A stretch of 45,525 nt of DNA from Rhodothermales bacterium (GTDB taxonomy: Bacteria > Bacteroidota > Rhodothermia > Rhodothermales > JAHQVL01): the NCBI GenBank assembly GCA_034439735.1, contig JAWXAX010000029.1, positions 1-45,525 on the forward strand, read 5' to 3'. The translations under genes were made by a program, and so were the position numbers. The notes under the pieces were generated by a model, which saw only the letters and a list, made by a program, of their open reading frames with translations, had not been told where the DNA came from and ran no database searches. This document shows, piece after piece, positions 16,973-24,486 of this stretch. Positions within the stretch are counted from its first letter, which is position 1; every line of letters begins with the position of its first letter.

Positions 16973-17109
16973 GATGGTCAGAACCCCATCGTGTTTGGTG
17001 ATCGGGGCCACGCGCTATGCGGGGCCAGGATGCCGCGCGGTTTGGGGACGCGGCGAAGGGACGCGCAGGAGGAGTCCGGACGACTCGGCGGGGTGTGGGG
17101 TAATAAAAC

Positions 17110-17137
17110 GCCAGGCTCAGGGGGGCTTGAGCCTGGC
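17110..17137 (-). terminator. Probable minus-strand terminator
   Basis: Ten-base arms GCCAGGCTCA (17110-17119) and TGAGCCTGGC (17128-17137) form a hairpin. On the minus strand it is followed by GTTTTATTA, giving a terminator-like T-rich tail. The likely served gene is the minus-strand hypothetical at 17413, some 275 bases upstream on that strand. The rest of the 440-base gap 16973-17412 contains the long repeat hairpin at 17217 and no gene. Confidence 0.5.
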
Positions 17138-17216
17138 TAAGAGATGTATCGGCGGAAAGGGTAGAAGTATTAAATGACTTGAAAAACCGGGCAGGATAGC
17201 GAAACCCCAAATAATT

Positions 17217-17286
17217 GAGTCATCCCGAGCCTGTCGAGGGACCTCCCGGACGATCGAGAGGTCCCTCGACAGGCTCGGGATGACTC
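17217..17286. repeat. Long perfect palindromic dispersed repeat
   Basis: Two 29-base arms (17217-17245 and 17258-17286) are exactly complementary around a 12-base loop; they start GAGTCATCCCGAGCCTGTCG. From general familiarity, hairpins of the type GTCATCCCGAG...GGGACCTC recur between genes in many environmental genomes. They also give rise to spurious ORFs containing PRQARDD, as happens here on the minus strand. No transposase is nearby. The short hairpin at 76-93 shares the GTCATCCC edge. Confidence 0.8.
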
Positions 17287-17412
17287 GGATACGGGAATTA
17301 GCGATTTTGGCCTTTAACCATGTGTTCATGCCCGGTAAGAAAGCCCCGTGCAACTGGGCTATGGGTCTCAGCATGACATGATCGCAGGATCTGCGTAATA
17401 TCGGATATTAAA

Positions 17413-18138
17413 TCACGCCGTCTTCGCCCAGTGGCCGCGGAGCTGGCCGACGGTGATGCCAACATGCGCGAGCGCCTCGTCCACCTCCCGCATCCAGCCG
17501 GCGGGGTGGTAGCGGCTCATGCGACGGACGGTCAGACGGTCGCCGGCCTCCTCCGACGGCCAGATAAAGGCCTCTCCGATCCACCCATCCTCTTCCGGCG
17601 GGAGGATGAGGGCGATGGGACCGCTCTCCTGCCCCGGCGTGGGATAGAATGCCCGGGCCGCCGGCGAGGCCTGCGCCTCGATCTTCGCCAGCCCGCGATC
17701 GCTGAAGAGCCCCGGGTTCCAGCGGGCGATCAGGCACAGGGTGTCGAACAACCGATGCTGGAGGTCCGCTTCGTCGATCCGGTACAGGATGTCCACTAGG
17801 CCGGCGTCGACCAGCAATGTGTCGTGAAAGGCCGCGTCGACCTCGTCCTCCCCTTCCGAGGAGCGCGTCACCTGAAGGCCCATTCGCTGCCGGCCGTACT
17901 CCACCAGAAACGTCACCTCGAACGAAGCATACGACGTCCCCATCCGCGCCTGGTAGTGTAGACCGGCCGTTTCTGCCAGCGTCCCGACCAGCTGGTAGGC
18001 GAGATCGTCCTCCGCCTCCGTCTCGTACGGGGGATGATAAAACAAAGCCGGCTCCTGGAGCAGGTGGCGTACGGAGGAAGCCGCGGGGACCGGGAAGAGG
18101 CGGCCGATGGCCGGGCGTGGGTTCTGGGCGTTCAGCAT
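17413..18138 (-). CDS. Hypothetical soluble protein
   Basis: A 241-residue protein with no signal peptide or membrane segment, acidic overall. The start ATG at 18138 (MLNAQNPRPAIGRLFPV) is preferred; the frame is open to 18222, but that stretch reads through the divergent promoter region. Notable segments are ALFYHPPYETEAEDDLAYQL, FEVTFLVEYGRQRMGLQVT and the C-terminal MREVDEALAHVGITVGQLRG. A competing open frame on the same strand (17408-18292) is Gly/Pro/Arg-rich in the way shadow frames of GC-rich genes are, so it was dropped. No family was recognised. It is divergent from the VIT/vWA gene, with about 170 bases between starts. Confidence 0.7.
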   Translation of the reverse strand: MLNAQNPRPAIGRLFPVPAASSVRHLLQEPALFYHPPYETEAEDDLAYQLVGTLAETAGLHYQARMGTSYASFEVTFLVEYGRQRMGLQVTRSSEGEDEVDAAFHDTLLVDAGLVDILYRIDEADLQHRLFDTLCLIARWNPGLFSDRGLAKIEAQASPAARAFYPTPGQESGPIALILPPEEDGWIGEAFIWPSEEAGDRLTVRRMSRYHPAGWMREVDEALAHVGITVGQLRGHWAKTA

Positions 18139-18309
18139 GAGCGTGTCCGTTTCTGTGGGATGAAACCCTGTTCGGGTCAGGTAGGAGCAAGATAAAAAGG
18201 CAGGGTGACAACATTGTGTCATAGGGCAATAACCCTGAAGATGGCCACGTTATCCACACGACCCCGCGATTCACATCCCCGTTTCCGCGCACCCATCGCT
18301 ACCGCTACC

Positions 18310-20538
18310 ATGGCACTTCGCACGATCGCATTCCTGCTGGTTTTCCTCATCGCCCGCGCCGGCCTGGCCCAGGGCCTGATCATCGGGCCGGACTACCACT
18401 TCTCCCCCATCTCCCTCACCGAACACACCGTCGATGCCGCGATCGACGAGCAGGTGGCCGTCGTGAATGTCAGCCACACGTTCACGAATCAATCGCGCGC
18501 CCAGATCGAAGGCACGTTCCTCTTTCCGCTCCCCAAGGACGCGCAGGTATCGCGGTTCAGCATGGAGATCGATGGGAAAGAGGTGGCTGGCGAGCTCCTC
18601 GCGGCCGACGAAGCGCGGGCGATCTACGAAGCCATCGTCCGCAAAAATATCGATCCGGCCCTGCTGGAAATGGTGGAGCACCGCACGTTTCGGGCAAACA
18701 TCTTTCCGATCCCTCCCGGCCAATCACGCACGATCACCCTCCGGTATGACGCCACCCTGCCGGCGGATGGCGCGACGGTCGCCTTCACCTATCCGTTCCA
18801 GGGCATCCTCGGGTCGCGCGGGCCCGGGGTAATCCCGATGCCACGGCCTATGCCGCACCGCGAGGACCGTCGGGAACCCCGGGATCGTCCTGATCGAGAA
18901 CCGCAGGCGACGCATACGACCCTCACGGCCACGATCCGGAGCGACCGGGGCGTCGGCGCCGTGTATTCGCCGTCGCACGCGGTCCAGACCGAGCGCCGGA
19001 ACAGCCGGCACGCGGTCGTCCGTTACGAGCACACCGGCGACCGCGACGGGCGCGATTTTGTACTCTACGTGACCCGCGACAACGCGGAAGTTGGCGCCAC
19101 GCTGTTGTCCCACCGCCCCTACAGCGACAAAGCGGGGTATTTCATGTTGATGCTATCGCCCAACGCCGAGCGCGGCGCGGAGGCCGTCCAGCCGCGCGAC
19201 GTCGTCTTCGTGCTGGACACCTCGGGCAGCATGGCCGGCGACAAGATGACCCAGGCCCGCGACGCGCTCCGCTACTGCGTCCAGCGCCTCGGCGCTCAGG
19301 ACCGGTTCGGGATCGTCGCCTTCAGCTCGGATGTCGATGCGTTTCGCGAGACGCTTGTGCCGGCCTCGGCGAAAGAAGACGCGCTGTTTTTTATCGACCA
19401 GCTCGAGGCCCGCGGCGGCACCAACATCGACGAAGCGCTGAAAACGGCGCTCGGGCAGCTGGACGATAGCCGGCGGGGCCAGATCGTATTCCTGACGGAC
19501 GGCCTTCCCTCGACCGGCGAAACCGACGAGGAGGCGATCCGCAAAAACATCCGCACCGCTAACGGGCAGGACGTGAACGTGTTTGCCTTTGGCGTCGGCT
19601 ACGATGTCAACACCCGCCTGTTGGACGGGTTAGCGGCCGAATCGGGGGCGTTCGCGGACTACATCTCCCCGGAAGAAACCATCGAGGAGCGCGTCGGCGG
19701 CTGGTACGACAAGGTGCGTTTCCCGGTGATGACGGATCTGAAGCTAACGATCGAAGGCGGAGAGACGTTTGCCGTAAGCCCGGGCCGGATGCCCAATCTC
19801 TACAAAAACGGACAACTCGTCGTCGCCGGCCGTTACCGTAAGGCGGGGCCGGCGCGGATCCATCTCACGGGGATGCTGGACGGCCGGGAGCAGTCGTTCC
19901 AGTACTCATTCGATATGCCGGAACGGGAGCGCGAGCGCGACTTTGTCGCCCGCCTCTGGGGCCAGCGCCGAGTCGGAGCCTTGCTGGATGAAATCCGGAT
20001 GCACGGGGAAAGCGACGAACTCAAAGAAGAAGTCATCGCCCTCGCAAAGGAGTTCGGCATCGTTACGCCCTATACCTCGTATCTGGTGACCGAGGACGAG
20101 TCGATGGCGATGGATCAGATGCCGCCGCCCGGTGCGCCGCGGCCGACGTATCAAACCCGGAGCATGAGCGCCGACGCCGGCTTCAGCCAGACGTCCGGCC
20201 AGGCGGCCGTCGAAATGAGTAAATCGATCCGGGAGATGCGTGAGGCCGAGGTGGCCGCGCCGGCCGAGGCCGGCGTCGCTGCCATCCAGGGCCGCACGAT
20301 GGTGCAGACTTCAGAAGGCATCTGGCAGGATGACGATTTCGACGCCGCGAAGGACAAGCCTCTCGCCATCGCCTTCGGGTCCGACACCTACTTCCGCCTC
20401 CTCCGCCTCTATCCGGACGCCCTGCCCTTCGCGCAGCTCGGGGAAAAGGTGGTGTTTAAACTCGGCGAGCATTTCGTTTCCATCGAGGCAGGTGGTGATA
20501 CGCTGGACGACGCAGCGCTTAGGCGATTGTTTGGCTGA
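18310..20538 (+). CDS. VIT domain and von Willebrand factor A domain protein
   Basis: A 742-residue secreted or periplasmic protein of the inter-alpha-trypsin-inhibitor-heavy-chain-like type. The start at 18310 (MALRTIAFLLVFLIARAGLA) gives a signal peptide; upstream in-frame starts at 18205 and 18241 add only disordered residues. The VIT domain follows (about 25-155: VNVSHTFTNQSRAQIEGTF, FPLPKDAQVSRFSMEIDG). A Pro/Arg-rich linker leads to the vWA domain (about 295-465) with an intact MIDAS start FVLDTSGSMAG. A C-terminal extension of about 270 residues includes a Met/Ala-rich linker and a small beta domain. Such proteins bind divalent metal and ligands through MIDAS; the partner is unknown. 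In some bacteria homologues sit with sortase or marine proteobacterial sorting genes, not seen here. Confidence 0.9.
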   Translation: MALRTIAFLLVFLIARAGLAQGLIIGPDYHFSPISLTEHTVDAAIDEQVAVVNVSHTFTNQSRAQIEGTFLFPLPKDAQVSRFSMEIDGKEVAGELLAADEARAIYEAIVRKNIDPALLEMVEHRTFRANIFPIPPGQSRTITLRYDATLPADGATVAFTYPFQGILGSRGPGVIPMPRPMPHREDRREPRDRPDREPQATHTTLTATIRSDRGVGAVYSPSHAVQTERRNSRHAVVRYEHTGDRDGRDFVLYVTRDNAEVGATLLSHRPYSDKAGYFMLMLSPNAERGAEAVQPRDVVFVLDTSGSMAGDKMTQARDALRYCVQRLGAQDRFGIVAFSSDVDAFRETLVPASAKEDALFFIDQLEARGGTNIDEALKTALGQLDDSRRGQIVFLTDGLPSTGETDEEAIRKNIRTANGQDVNVFAFGVGYDVNTRLLDGLAAESGAFADYISPEETIEERVGGWYDKVRFPVMTDLKLTIEGGETFAVSPGRMPNLYKNGQLVVAGRYRKAGPARIHLTGMLDGREQSFQYSFDMPERERERDFVARLWGQRRVGALLDEIRMHGESDELKEEVIALAKEFGIVTPYTSYLVTEDESMAMDQMPPPGAPRPTYQTRSMSADAGFSQTSGQAAVEMSKSIREMREAEVAAPAEAGVAAIQGRTMVQTSEGIWQDDDFDAAKDKPLAIAFGSDTYFRLLRLYPDALPFAQLGEKVVFKLGEHFVSIEAGGDTLDDAALRRLFG

Positions 20539-20561
20539 TCGCGCCCAATCCGGGTTCAAAT

Positions 20562-20580
20562 TCTAATACGCCTTTAATAC
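20562..20580 (+). promoter_or_regulatory. Two-box TCTAA/TTTAA element upstream of the regulator gene
   Basis: TCTAA at 20562 and TTTAA at 20573 are 11 bp apart and read AATTCTAATACG...TTTAATAC across the site. The same pattern recurs as a four-box array at 23756-23793. The TAATAC end resembles a -10 hexamer, as TAATAT does in the other array. The rest of the 332-base gap 20539-20870 carries no convincing gene and would be a long leader if transcription starts here. Inferred to be the autoregulatory site of the downstream winged-helix regulator. Confidence 0.4.
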
Positions 20581-20870
20581 AGCGTGCCCGCAGCTCGTGT
20601 ATCATTCACTGATCTTACGCAGCAGCCCTGATTGGAGGAAGCCAGTGGCCGAATTATGGCCATGGCCACATGTCTATCGTGTGCCTGCCCGGCTGGCGCG
20701 TAATGGTAGTCCTTCAGCATCATTCCCGGGCGATATACAGCGCGTCGCCACCATTGTGCGATACAAAGGCATAAATTCCCATTAAAAAACCGGTATTGAA
20801 CGAGCGATTTCCCCGATTCTTTCTGCATCAGAACCAGGAAGTCCTATCTTGTACTGAGTACGTGCGCCTC

Positions 20871-21665
20871 ATGTATTCATCACCCGTCATGCTGAACTCG
20901 CCGAACCGTAGCACTGATTCCGCTCTACAAGCTGAGAAGGTGAAGCTATGCCTTGTCGGGATTGAATCGATGTCGGACCTCGCCGAGGACACACCATCGG
21001 ACAGTGTTTCCGTCATAGCTCGCTTATCCTGGACGTTCTTTGATCGCATGGTCGATTCGCCGCAACTGCCGATCGGCTGTGATGCGCTTTGCTGCGCGTG
21101 GTCGCTCGATGAGCAGCCCCGTTTCGACCGTCTCTGCCGGCTGGCCAGGGAGGCAAAAATCCCCGTAATTGCATTGTGCGACGCCCCAGGCGATATCGTC
21201 CCCGCCCTGCTGATGGGCGCTGACGAAGCCGTCCCGTTGCCTTTCGACCTCGAGTGGCTCGACGCCCGCATTGCGGTGTTCAGGCGATGGACGAATCCCC
21301 CGCAGGCTACTGAAAGCACTCCAATTAGGGAAGCTGATACATCCTATCAGCTCGTTTTTGGCTCTTTGAAGATGGACCTTGTGGCGAGAACACTGCACAT
21401 CAACGATGAGCCCATCGAGTTGACGTACAAGGAATTCGAATTGCTTCGTTTTATGATGGAGCGCCCTGGAAAATGCTGTTCGCGGGATGACATCCTCGAT
21501 CATGTATGGGACATCGACTTCCATACCGGCACCAACATGGTTGAAGTGTATATGTTTTATTTGCGCCGCAAGCTGCGTGAACACCATGCGTCGGATCTCA
21601 TACAAACGGTGCGAGGTGCCGGATACCGGCTCTCCTTGCCGCAAAACGGGGGTATAACACCATGA
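20871..21665 (+). CDS. OmpR/PhoB-type regulator with degenerate receiver domain
   Basis: About 264 residues from the ATG at 20871 (a TTG at 20796 and an ATG at 20889 are alternatives). The C-terminal part is a clear OmpR/PhoB winged helix: IELTYKEFELLRFMMERPGK, then CCSRDDILDHVWD, NMVEVYMFYLRRKLR and IQTVRGAGYRL. The N-terminal part keeps the receiver fold (VIALCDAPGDIVPALLMGAD), but the phospho-accepting Asp position reads Ala/Trp (CDALCCAWSLDEQP) and the switch Lys before PF is replaced (AVPLPF). It is therefore predicted to act without phosphorylation. Its stop overlaps the next ATG (ATGA at 21662-21665), coupling it to the Asp23/AmaP genes, which it probably controls. No histidine kinase is near. 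Confidence 0.85.
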   Translation: MYSSPVMLNSPNRSTDSALQAEKVKLCLVGIESMSDLAEDTPSDSVSVIARLSWTFFDRMVDSPQLPIGCDALCCAWSLDEQPRFDRLCRLAREAKIPVIALCDAPGDIVPALLMGADEAVPLPFDLEWLDARIAVFRRWTNPPQATESTPIREADTSYQLVFGSLKMDLVARTLHINDEPIELTYKEFELLRFMMERPGKCCSRDDILDHVWDIDFHTGTNMVEVYMFYLRRKLREHHASDLIQTVRGAGYRLSLPQNGGITP

Positions 21666-22123
21666 ATGACCCCATGATTACCAGAGGGAGGATCAGAGTT
21701 TCAGCGGCGGTATTGGACAAGTTGGCGCTGGCAGCTACCCGTGAAGTACAAGGGGTGCACGATATCGAGCACCTCGTTGTCGGCGCATTGATCGGCAGTA
21801 TTGCCGGCGGCGCGCTCGGCTTTTCACAGGGCGGGCCTGCGGGTGCCGCGATAGGCGCCTCATTTGGCACTGCTGCCGGGGCCTTTCTCGGCCATTTGAT
21901 AGAGCAATCGGTCGATGCACTCCACGATACGGAGTCCGATCACCCACCACTCCACGTCCGAATCAGCGCCGAATATGGGTCGAACTTGTATCAGGTTGCT
22001 GAGGATGTGCGCCGCCGCGTTCGGGAGACGGTTTACGATCTCGCCGGCCTGCGAGTCGGCGCCATCGAAATAGAAATAGTTGAGGTTGTACAACCACGTG
22101 CCGTGCGCGCGCGAATTCACTGA
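21662..22123 (+). CDS. Asp23/Gls24-family protein interrupted by a glycine zipper
   Basis: A 153-residue protein. The N-terminal half of an Asp23 domain (about 7-35: GRIRVSAAVLDKLALAATRE, then VQGVHDI) and its C-terminal half (about 96-142: LHVRISAEYG ... VAEDVRRRVRETVYDLAGL ... IEIEIVEV) are separated by a Gly/Ala-rich segment of about 40 residues (GALIGSIAGGALGF ... GAAIGASFGTAAGAFLGHLI). That segment has the GxxxG spacing of membrane-associated glycine zippers. The two Asp23 paralogues downstream have instead a polar loop (YGAGQSVASLASAITRSDIK). The insertion could let the protein embed in or cross a membrane. It overlaps the regulator stop by four bases. Asp23 proteins in Gram-positives coat the inner face of the membrane via AmaP. 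Confidence 0.85.
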   Translation: MNDPMITRGRIRVSAAVLDKLALAATREVQGVHDIEHLVVGALIGSIAGGALGFSQGGPAGAAIGASFGTAAGAFLGHLIEQSVDALHDTESDHPPLHVRISAEYGSNLYQVAEDVRRRVRETVYDLAGLRVGAIEIEIVEVVQPRAVRARIH

Positions 22124-22173
22124 CGGCCTCCTTCCAGCAACGACAGGTCCGCCCACTCAAACACGCCACGCGA

Positions 22174-22773
22174 ATGAACGAATCGATTCTTACGACAAGT
22201 TGGCGATCGATCACGCTCGTACTGGGCGTCTTCCTCTTGCTTCTGGGCGCAACGCTCGCAGGGTATGCTGTCGTGCCAGGGAAGGGCCTTTCAGGTTCAC
22301 TCGGTGGGGCTACGTTGGCGTTCGATCTATCCGATCAATCCGCTGCCGTGCGGAGTACCTGGTTTGGGACCGGTATCCTGGGCGTGCTGTTGTCGTTGTT
22401 ACTGCTGCGCATCGGATTCGCGCGTATCGGCCAGAGGGGAAAACAGGTGATCCTGAGCGATGTGTCTTCGTCCGGAGCATTCGGCAGCGGACGCGTATCC
22501 ATTGCCATCGACAGTCTGACGGCATTGCTCGTACATGTTGCGGAGCGCGTCGAGGGGATTCGCGAGATCGACCCTAAACTGCAAATGACAAAAAAGGGGT
22601 GGCGTCTCGACTGCGTCGCCGCTATAACACCCGATGCCTTGATGCCTTCAGTGACCTCGGCCTTGAAGGCACAGCTAAAGGACACACTGGAGCAGCACAC
22701 GGGCCTACCGGTTGCCACGGTGAACATATCGGCGCAACTTCTCCCCATTCGGAATTTAAAACGCGTACGATAA
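22174..22773 (+). CDS. amaP: AmaP-like alkaline shock response membrane anchor
   Basis: A 199-residue membrane protein with the AmaP plan: a first helix (about 12-32, ITLVLGVFLLLLGATLAGYA), a short extracytoplasmic loop, a second helix (about 65-82, GTGILGVLLSLLLLRIGFA) and a cytosolic Asp23-like domain (about 95-195). In staphylococci AmaP holds Asp23 at the membrane. Here it lies between an Asp23 gene 50 bases upstream and a DUF2273-like gene 15 bases downstream, the same neighbourhood as in Gram-positives. The C-terminal domain ends TVNISAQLLPIRNLKRVR. Family assignment rests on topology, domain order and context rather than strong motif identity. Confidence 0.82.
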   Translation: MNESILTTSWRSITLVLGVFLLLLGATLAGYAVVPGKGLSGSLGGATLAFDLSDQSAAVRSTWFGTGILGVLLSLLLLRIGFARIGQRGKQVILSDVSSSGAFGSGRVSIAIDSLTALLVHVAERVEGIREIDPKLQMTKKGWRLDCVAAITPDALMPSVTSALKAQLKDTLEQHTGLPVATVNISAQLLPIRNLKRVR

Positions 22774-22788
22774 CTGGCATTACTTACC

Positions 22789-23112
22789 ATGGGCCCAGGA
22801 GATCCGTTTAAAACTATTCATACACCCATCGGGGACGACAGACTGGATCCACCCGCAATCGATTCAGAAACGGGGACCTCGGTACATTCGAGCTATTCCC
22901 CCACAACCGATATGAAACTCCGCTATATGCTACTCGGGTTTTTATTCGGCGCCCTTTTCGGTGCCAGCGTCCTGACATTCGGGTGGGGCAATACGCTCTT
23001 GATCGGGCTATGCGGTGGCGTGGGACTCCTGGCCGCGCTAATACTACATGAACTTGCGAATGGCCGATTCGACGTACGAGCCGCCTGGCATGCGTTGCGA
23101 AATACACGTTGA
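22789..23112 (+). CDS. DUF2273-like small membrane protein
   Basis: A 107-residue protein. A hydrophilic N-terminal tail of about 45 residues precedes two closely spaced hydrophobic helices (about 46-65 LRYMLLGFLFGALFGASVLT and about 68-88 NTLLIGLCGGVGLLAALIL) and a short cytosolic tail. The Gly-rich double helix after which the chain ends matches the DUF2273 small membrane proteins commonly encoded beside amaP and asp23 in Firmicutes and Actinobacteria. The N-terminal tail is longer than usual, so the true start might be the internal ATG before KLRYML at about 22912. Presumed role: membrane partner of the Asp23/AmaP assembly. Confidence 0.72.
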   Translation: MGPGDPFKTIHTPIGDDRLDPPAIDSETGTSVHSSYSPTTDMKLRYMLLGFLFGALFGASVLTFGWGNTLLIGLCGGVGLLAALILHELANGRFDVRAAWHALRNTR

Positions 23113-23148
23113 TCGCACTTATGTCCGCTCACTTTATTGGTGATTGTA

Positions 23149-23670
23149 ATGACTAAGAAATCGAGATCGAATATCACGCAGGACAACACCGTTGAAAACA
23201 TGGCCGACGATCCTGTTCGTTCTACGGGCATGGCCTTGCGCGAGAAGCATCCCGCAGCACCCGGTTCTATCGTCCTCAAAGGGGAAAATGGAAGAACGGT
23301 GATTCAGACGGAAGTTGTAGCAAAAATCGCCGGCCTCGCGGTGCGTGAGGTGTCAGGGGTCCACAAACTCGTGCCGTATGGCGCGGGCCAATCGGTGGCG
23401 TCGCTGGCCAGTGCGATCACGCGGAGTGACATCAAGGACCTCGGTGTGCAGGTCGAGGTCGGACAGAAAGAGGCGGCGATCGATGTACGAATCATCACCG
23501 ACTATGGAGCCAATATCCCCGAGATCGCGCGATCGATCCGCCAGGTAGTCGCTGAACGAATAGCGAGCATGACCGGACTTGTCGTGGTCGAAGTCAATAT
23601 CGATATCGTCGATCTTTATTTCGGACAGGACGACGACGGGCTTTCGCCCCGAGACGCCCGTGTCGAATGA
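23149..23670 (+). CDS. Asp23/Gls24-family envelope stress protein
   Basis: A 173-residue cytosolic protein. The ATG at 23149 is chosen over a TTG at 23137. A charged, disordered N-terminal tail (about 1-40) leads into a complete Asp23 domain: GRTVIQTEVVAKIAGLAVRE, VSGVHKLVPYGAG, QVEVGQKEAAIDVRIITDYG, IPEIARSIRQVVAERIASMT and VVEVNIDIVDLYF. It is strikingly similar to the next Asp23 protein at 23872 (same GRTxI opening, same ITRSDxKDLGxQVEVGQKEA core), so the two are recent duplicates. It ends the first block of the cluster, 36 bases after the DUF2273-like gene. Gram-positive relatives polymerise under the membrane and respond to envelope stress. Confidence 0.92.
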   Translation: MTKKSRSNITQDNTVENMADDPVRSTGMALREKHPAAPGSIVLKGENGRTVIQTEVVAKIAGLAVREVSGVHKLVPYGAGQSVASLASAITRSDIKDLGVQVEVGQKEAAIDVRIITDYGANIPEIARSIRQVVAERIASMTGLVVVEVNIDIVDLYFGQDDDGLSPRDARVE

Positions 23671-23755
23671 TCGCGGTGGGTACTCAGTGCAATGCGTCCT
23701 TACTGGCGCCGACCTCTATCCCTCCATCCAGCCCGGTTCGAGGCACATCAGCATC

Positions 23756-23824
23756 TCTAATGTAATTCTAATCCGGTTCTAACACCGCTCTAATATGCGG
23801 TGCGTCGTTTTGCTCAATATTGAG
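23756..23824 (+). promoter_or_regulatory. Four TCTAA boxes at exact 11-bp spacing plus palindrome
   Basis: TCTAA occurs at 23756, 23767, 23778 and 23789, each exactly 11 bp after the last. Direct repeats at this spacing are how OmpR/PhoB-type winged-helix dimers are usually loaded in tandem on one DNA face. The last box runs into TAATAT (23791-23796), a good -10 hexamer with no proper -35, as in activator-dependent promoters. The last box is also flanked by CACCGC/GCGGTG arms (23783-23802). A perfect palindrome CTCAATATTGAG (23813-23824) follows. The site precedes the Asp23 gene at 23872. Confidence 0.62.
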
Positions 23825-23871
23825 TGGTCATCATCCGGTGGCGTTCACCCAGCAAAATGACATAGCACCCT

Positions 23872-24366
23872 ATGGAAACGAGCAGGACGTCCAAGAAAAC
23901 TTCATCGGCCAGGACGACGGCCGTTTCAACTTCGGCGAGCGCCCATCACAGCGGAGCACATGTGCTGGAGGGTGATCGCGGCCGGACCATGATCCACCGC
24001 GAAGTCGTCGCAAAGATCGCCGGCCTGGCCGTACGCGAAGTGGAAGGCGTCTACCGGCTTGTCTCATACGGAGCAGGTCAAGCTGTTGCATCATTGGCCC
24101 GGTCCATCACACGCTCGGATGTAAAAGACCTCGGTATTCAAGTCGAAGTAGGGCAGAAGGAAGCCGCCATCGACGTCAAGATCGTGACCGAATACGGGTA
24201 CAGCATCCCCTCGATCGCGGAATCAATCCGAAAAAACCTCGACCACCGCGTCCATGAGATGACGGGGCTCAATGTAGTGGATATCAACATCGAGGTCATG
24301 GATCTCTATTTCCCAGAGGATGAGGTGGTCGATGCCGCCGGAGCCCCCACCCGGCGTGTCGAATAA
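23872..24366 (+). CDS. Asp23/Gls24-family envelope stress protein (paralogue)
   Basis: A 164-residue cytosolic protein. The N-terminal 35 residues are a Ser/Thr/Lys-rich tail (METSRTSKKTSSARTTAVST). The Asp23 domain follows with GRTMIHREVVAKIAGLAVRE, VEGVYRLVSYGAGQ, ITRSDVKDLGIQVEVGQKEA, IPSIAESIRKNLDHRVHEMT and VVDINIEVMDLYFPEDE. It closely matches the protein at 23149. It has its own upstream region with the four-box TCTAA array, so it and perhaps the outer-membrane genes after it may be induced separately from the regulator operon. The 120 bases to the next gene contain an inverted repeat at 24375-24400. Confidence 0.92.
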   Translation: METSRTSKKTSSARTTAVSTSASAHHSGAHVLEGDRGRTMIHREVVAKIAGLAVREVEGVYRLVSYGAGQAVASLARSITRSDVKDLGIQVEVGQKEAAIDVKIVTEYGYSIPSIAESIRKNLDHRVHEMTGLNVVDINIEVMDLYFPEDEVVDAAGAPTRRVE

Positions 24367-24374
24367 TCGCCTTG

Positions 24375-24400
24375 ATAACCGGCCGCCACTAACCGGTTAT
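24375..24400. other. Inverted repeat ATAACCGG ... CCGGTTAT
   Basis: Perfect 8-base arms around a 10-base spacer begin nine bases after the Asp23 stop. With no T tract it is a weak terminator candidate; it could be an attenuator or operator ahead of the outer-membrane protein gene at 24487. The remaining bases up to that gene show nothing else. Confidence 0.35.
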
Positions 24401-24486
24401 GGCTTGTATCATTCCGCTCATCCGCGAGCCCTCTCTCATCATTGCGCACAGCCCTGGAGGCCGCGTGTTAACGAATAGAAAACACC

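Noticed and set aside
17117-17374. 85-codon minus-strand open frame containing VPRQARDD
   Set aside because: It is read through the 29-bp-arm palindrome and terminator; this residue pattern is a known artefact of that repeat.
17408-18292. 294-codon minus-strand open frame
   Set aside because: Overlaps the better 17413-18138 frame; its Gly/Pro/Arg-rich composition is that of an out-of-phase GC-rich frame.
20553-20566. GGGTTCAAATTC resembling a tRNA T loop
   Set aside because: The flanking bases do not pair into a T stem and no other tRNA arms are present; the site fits better as part of the TCTAA box element.
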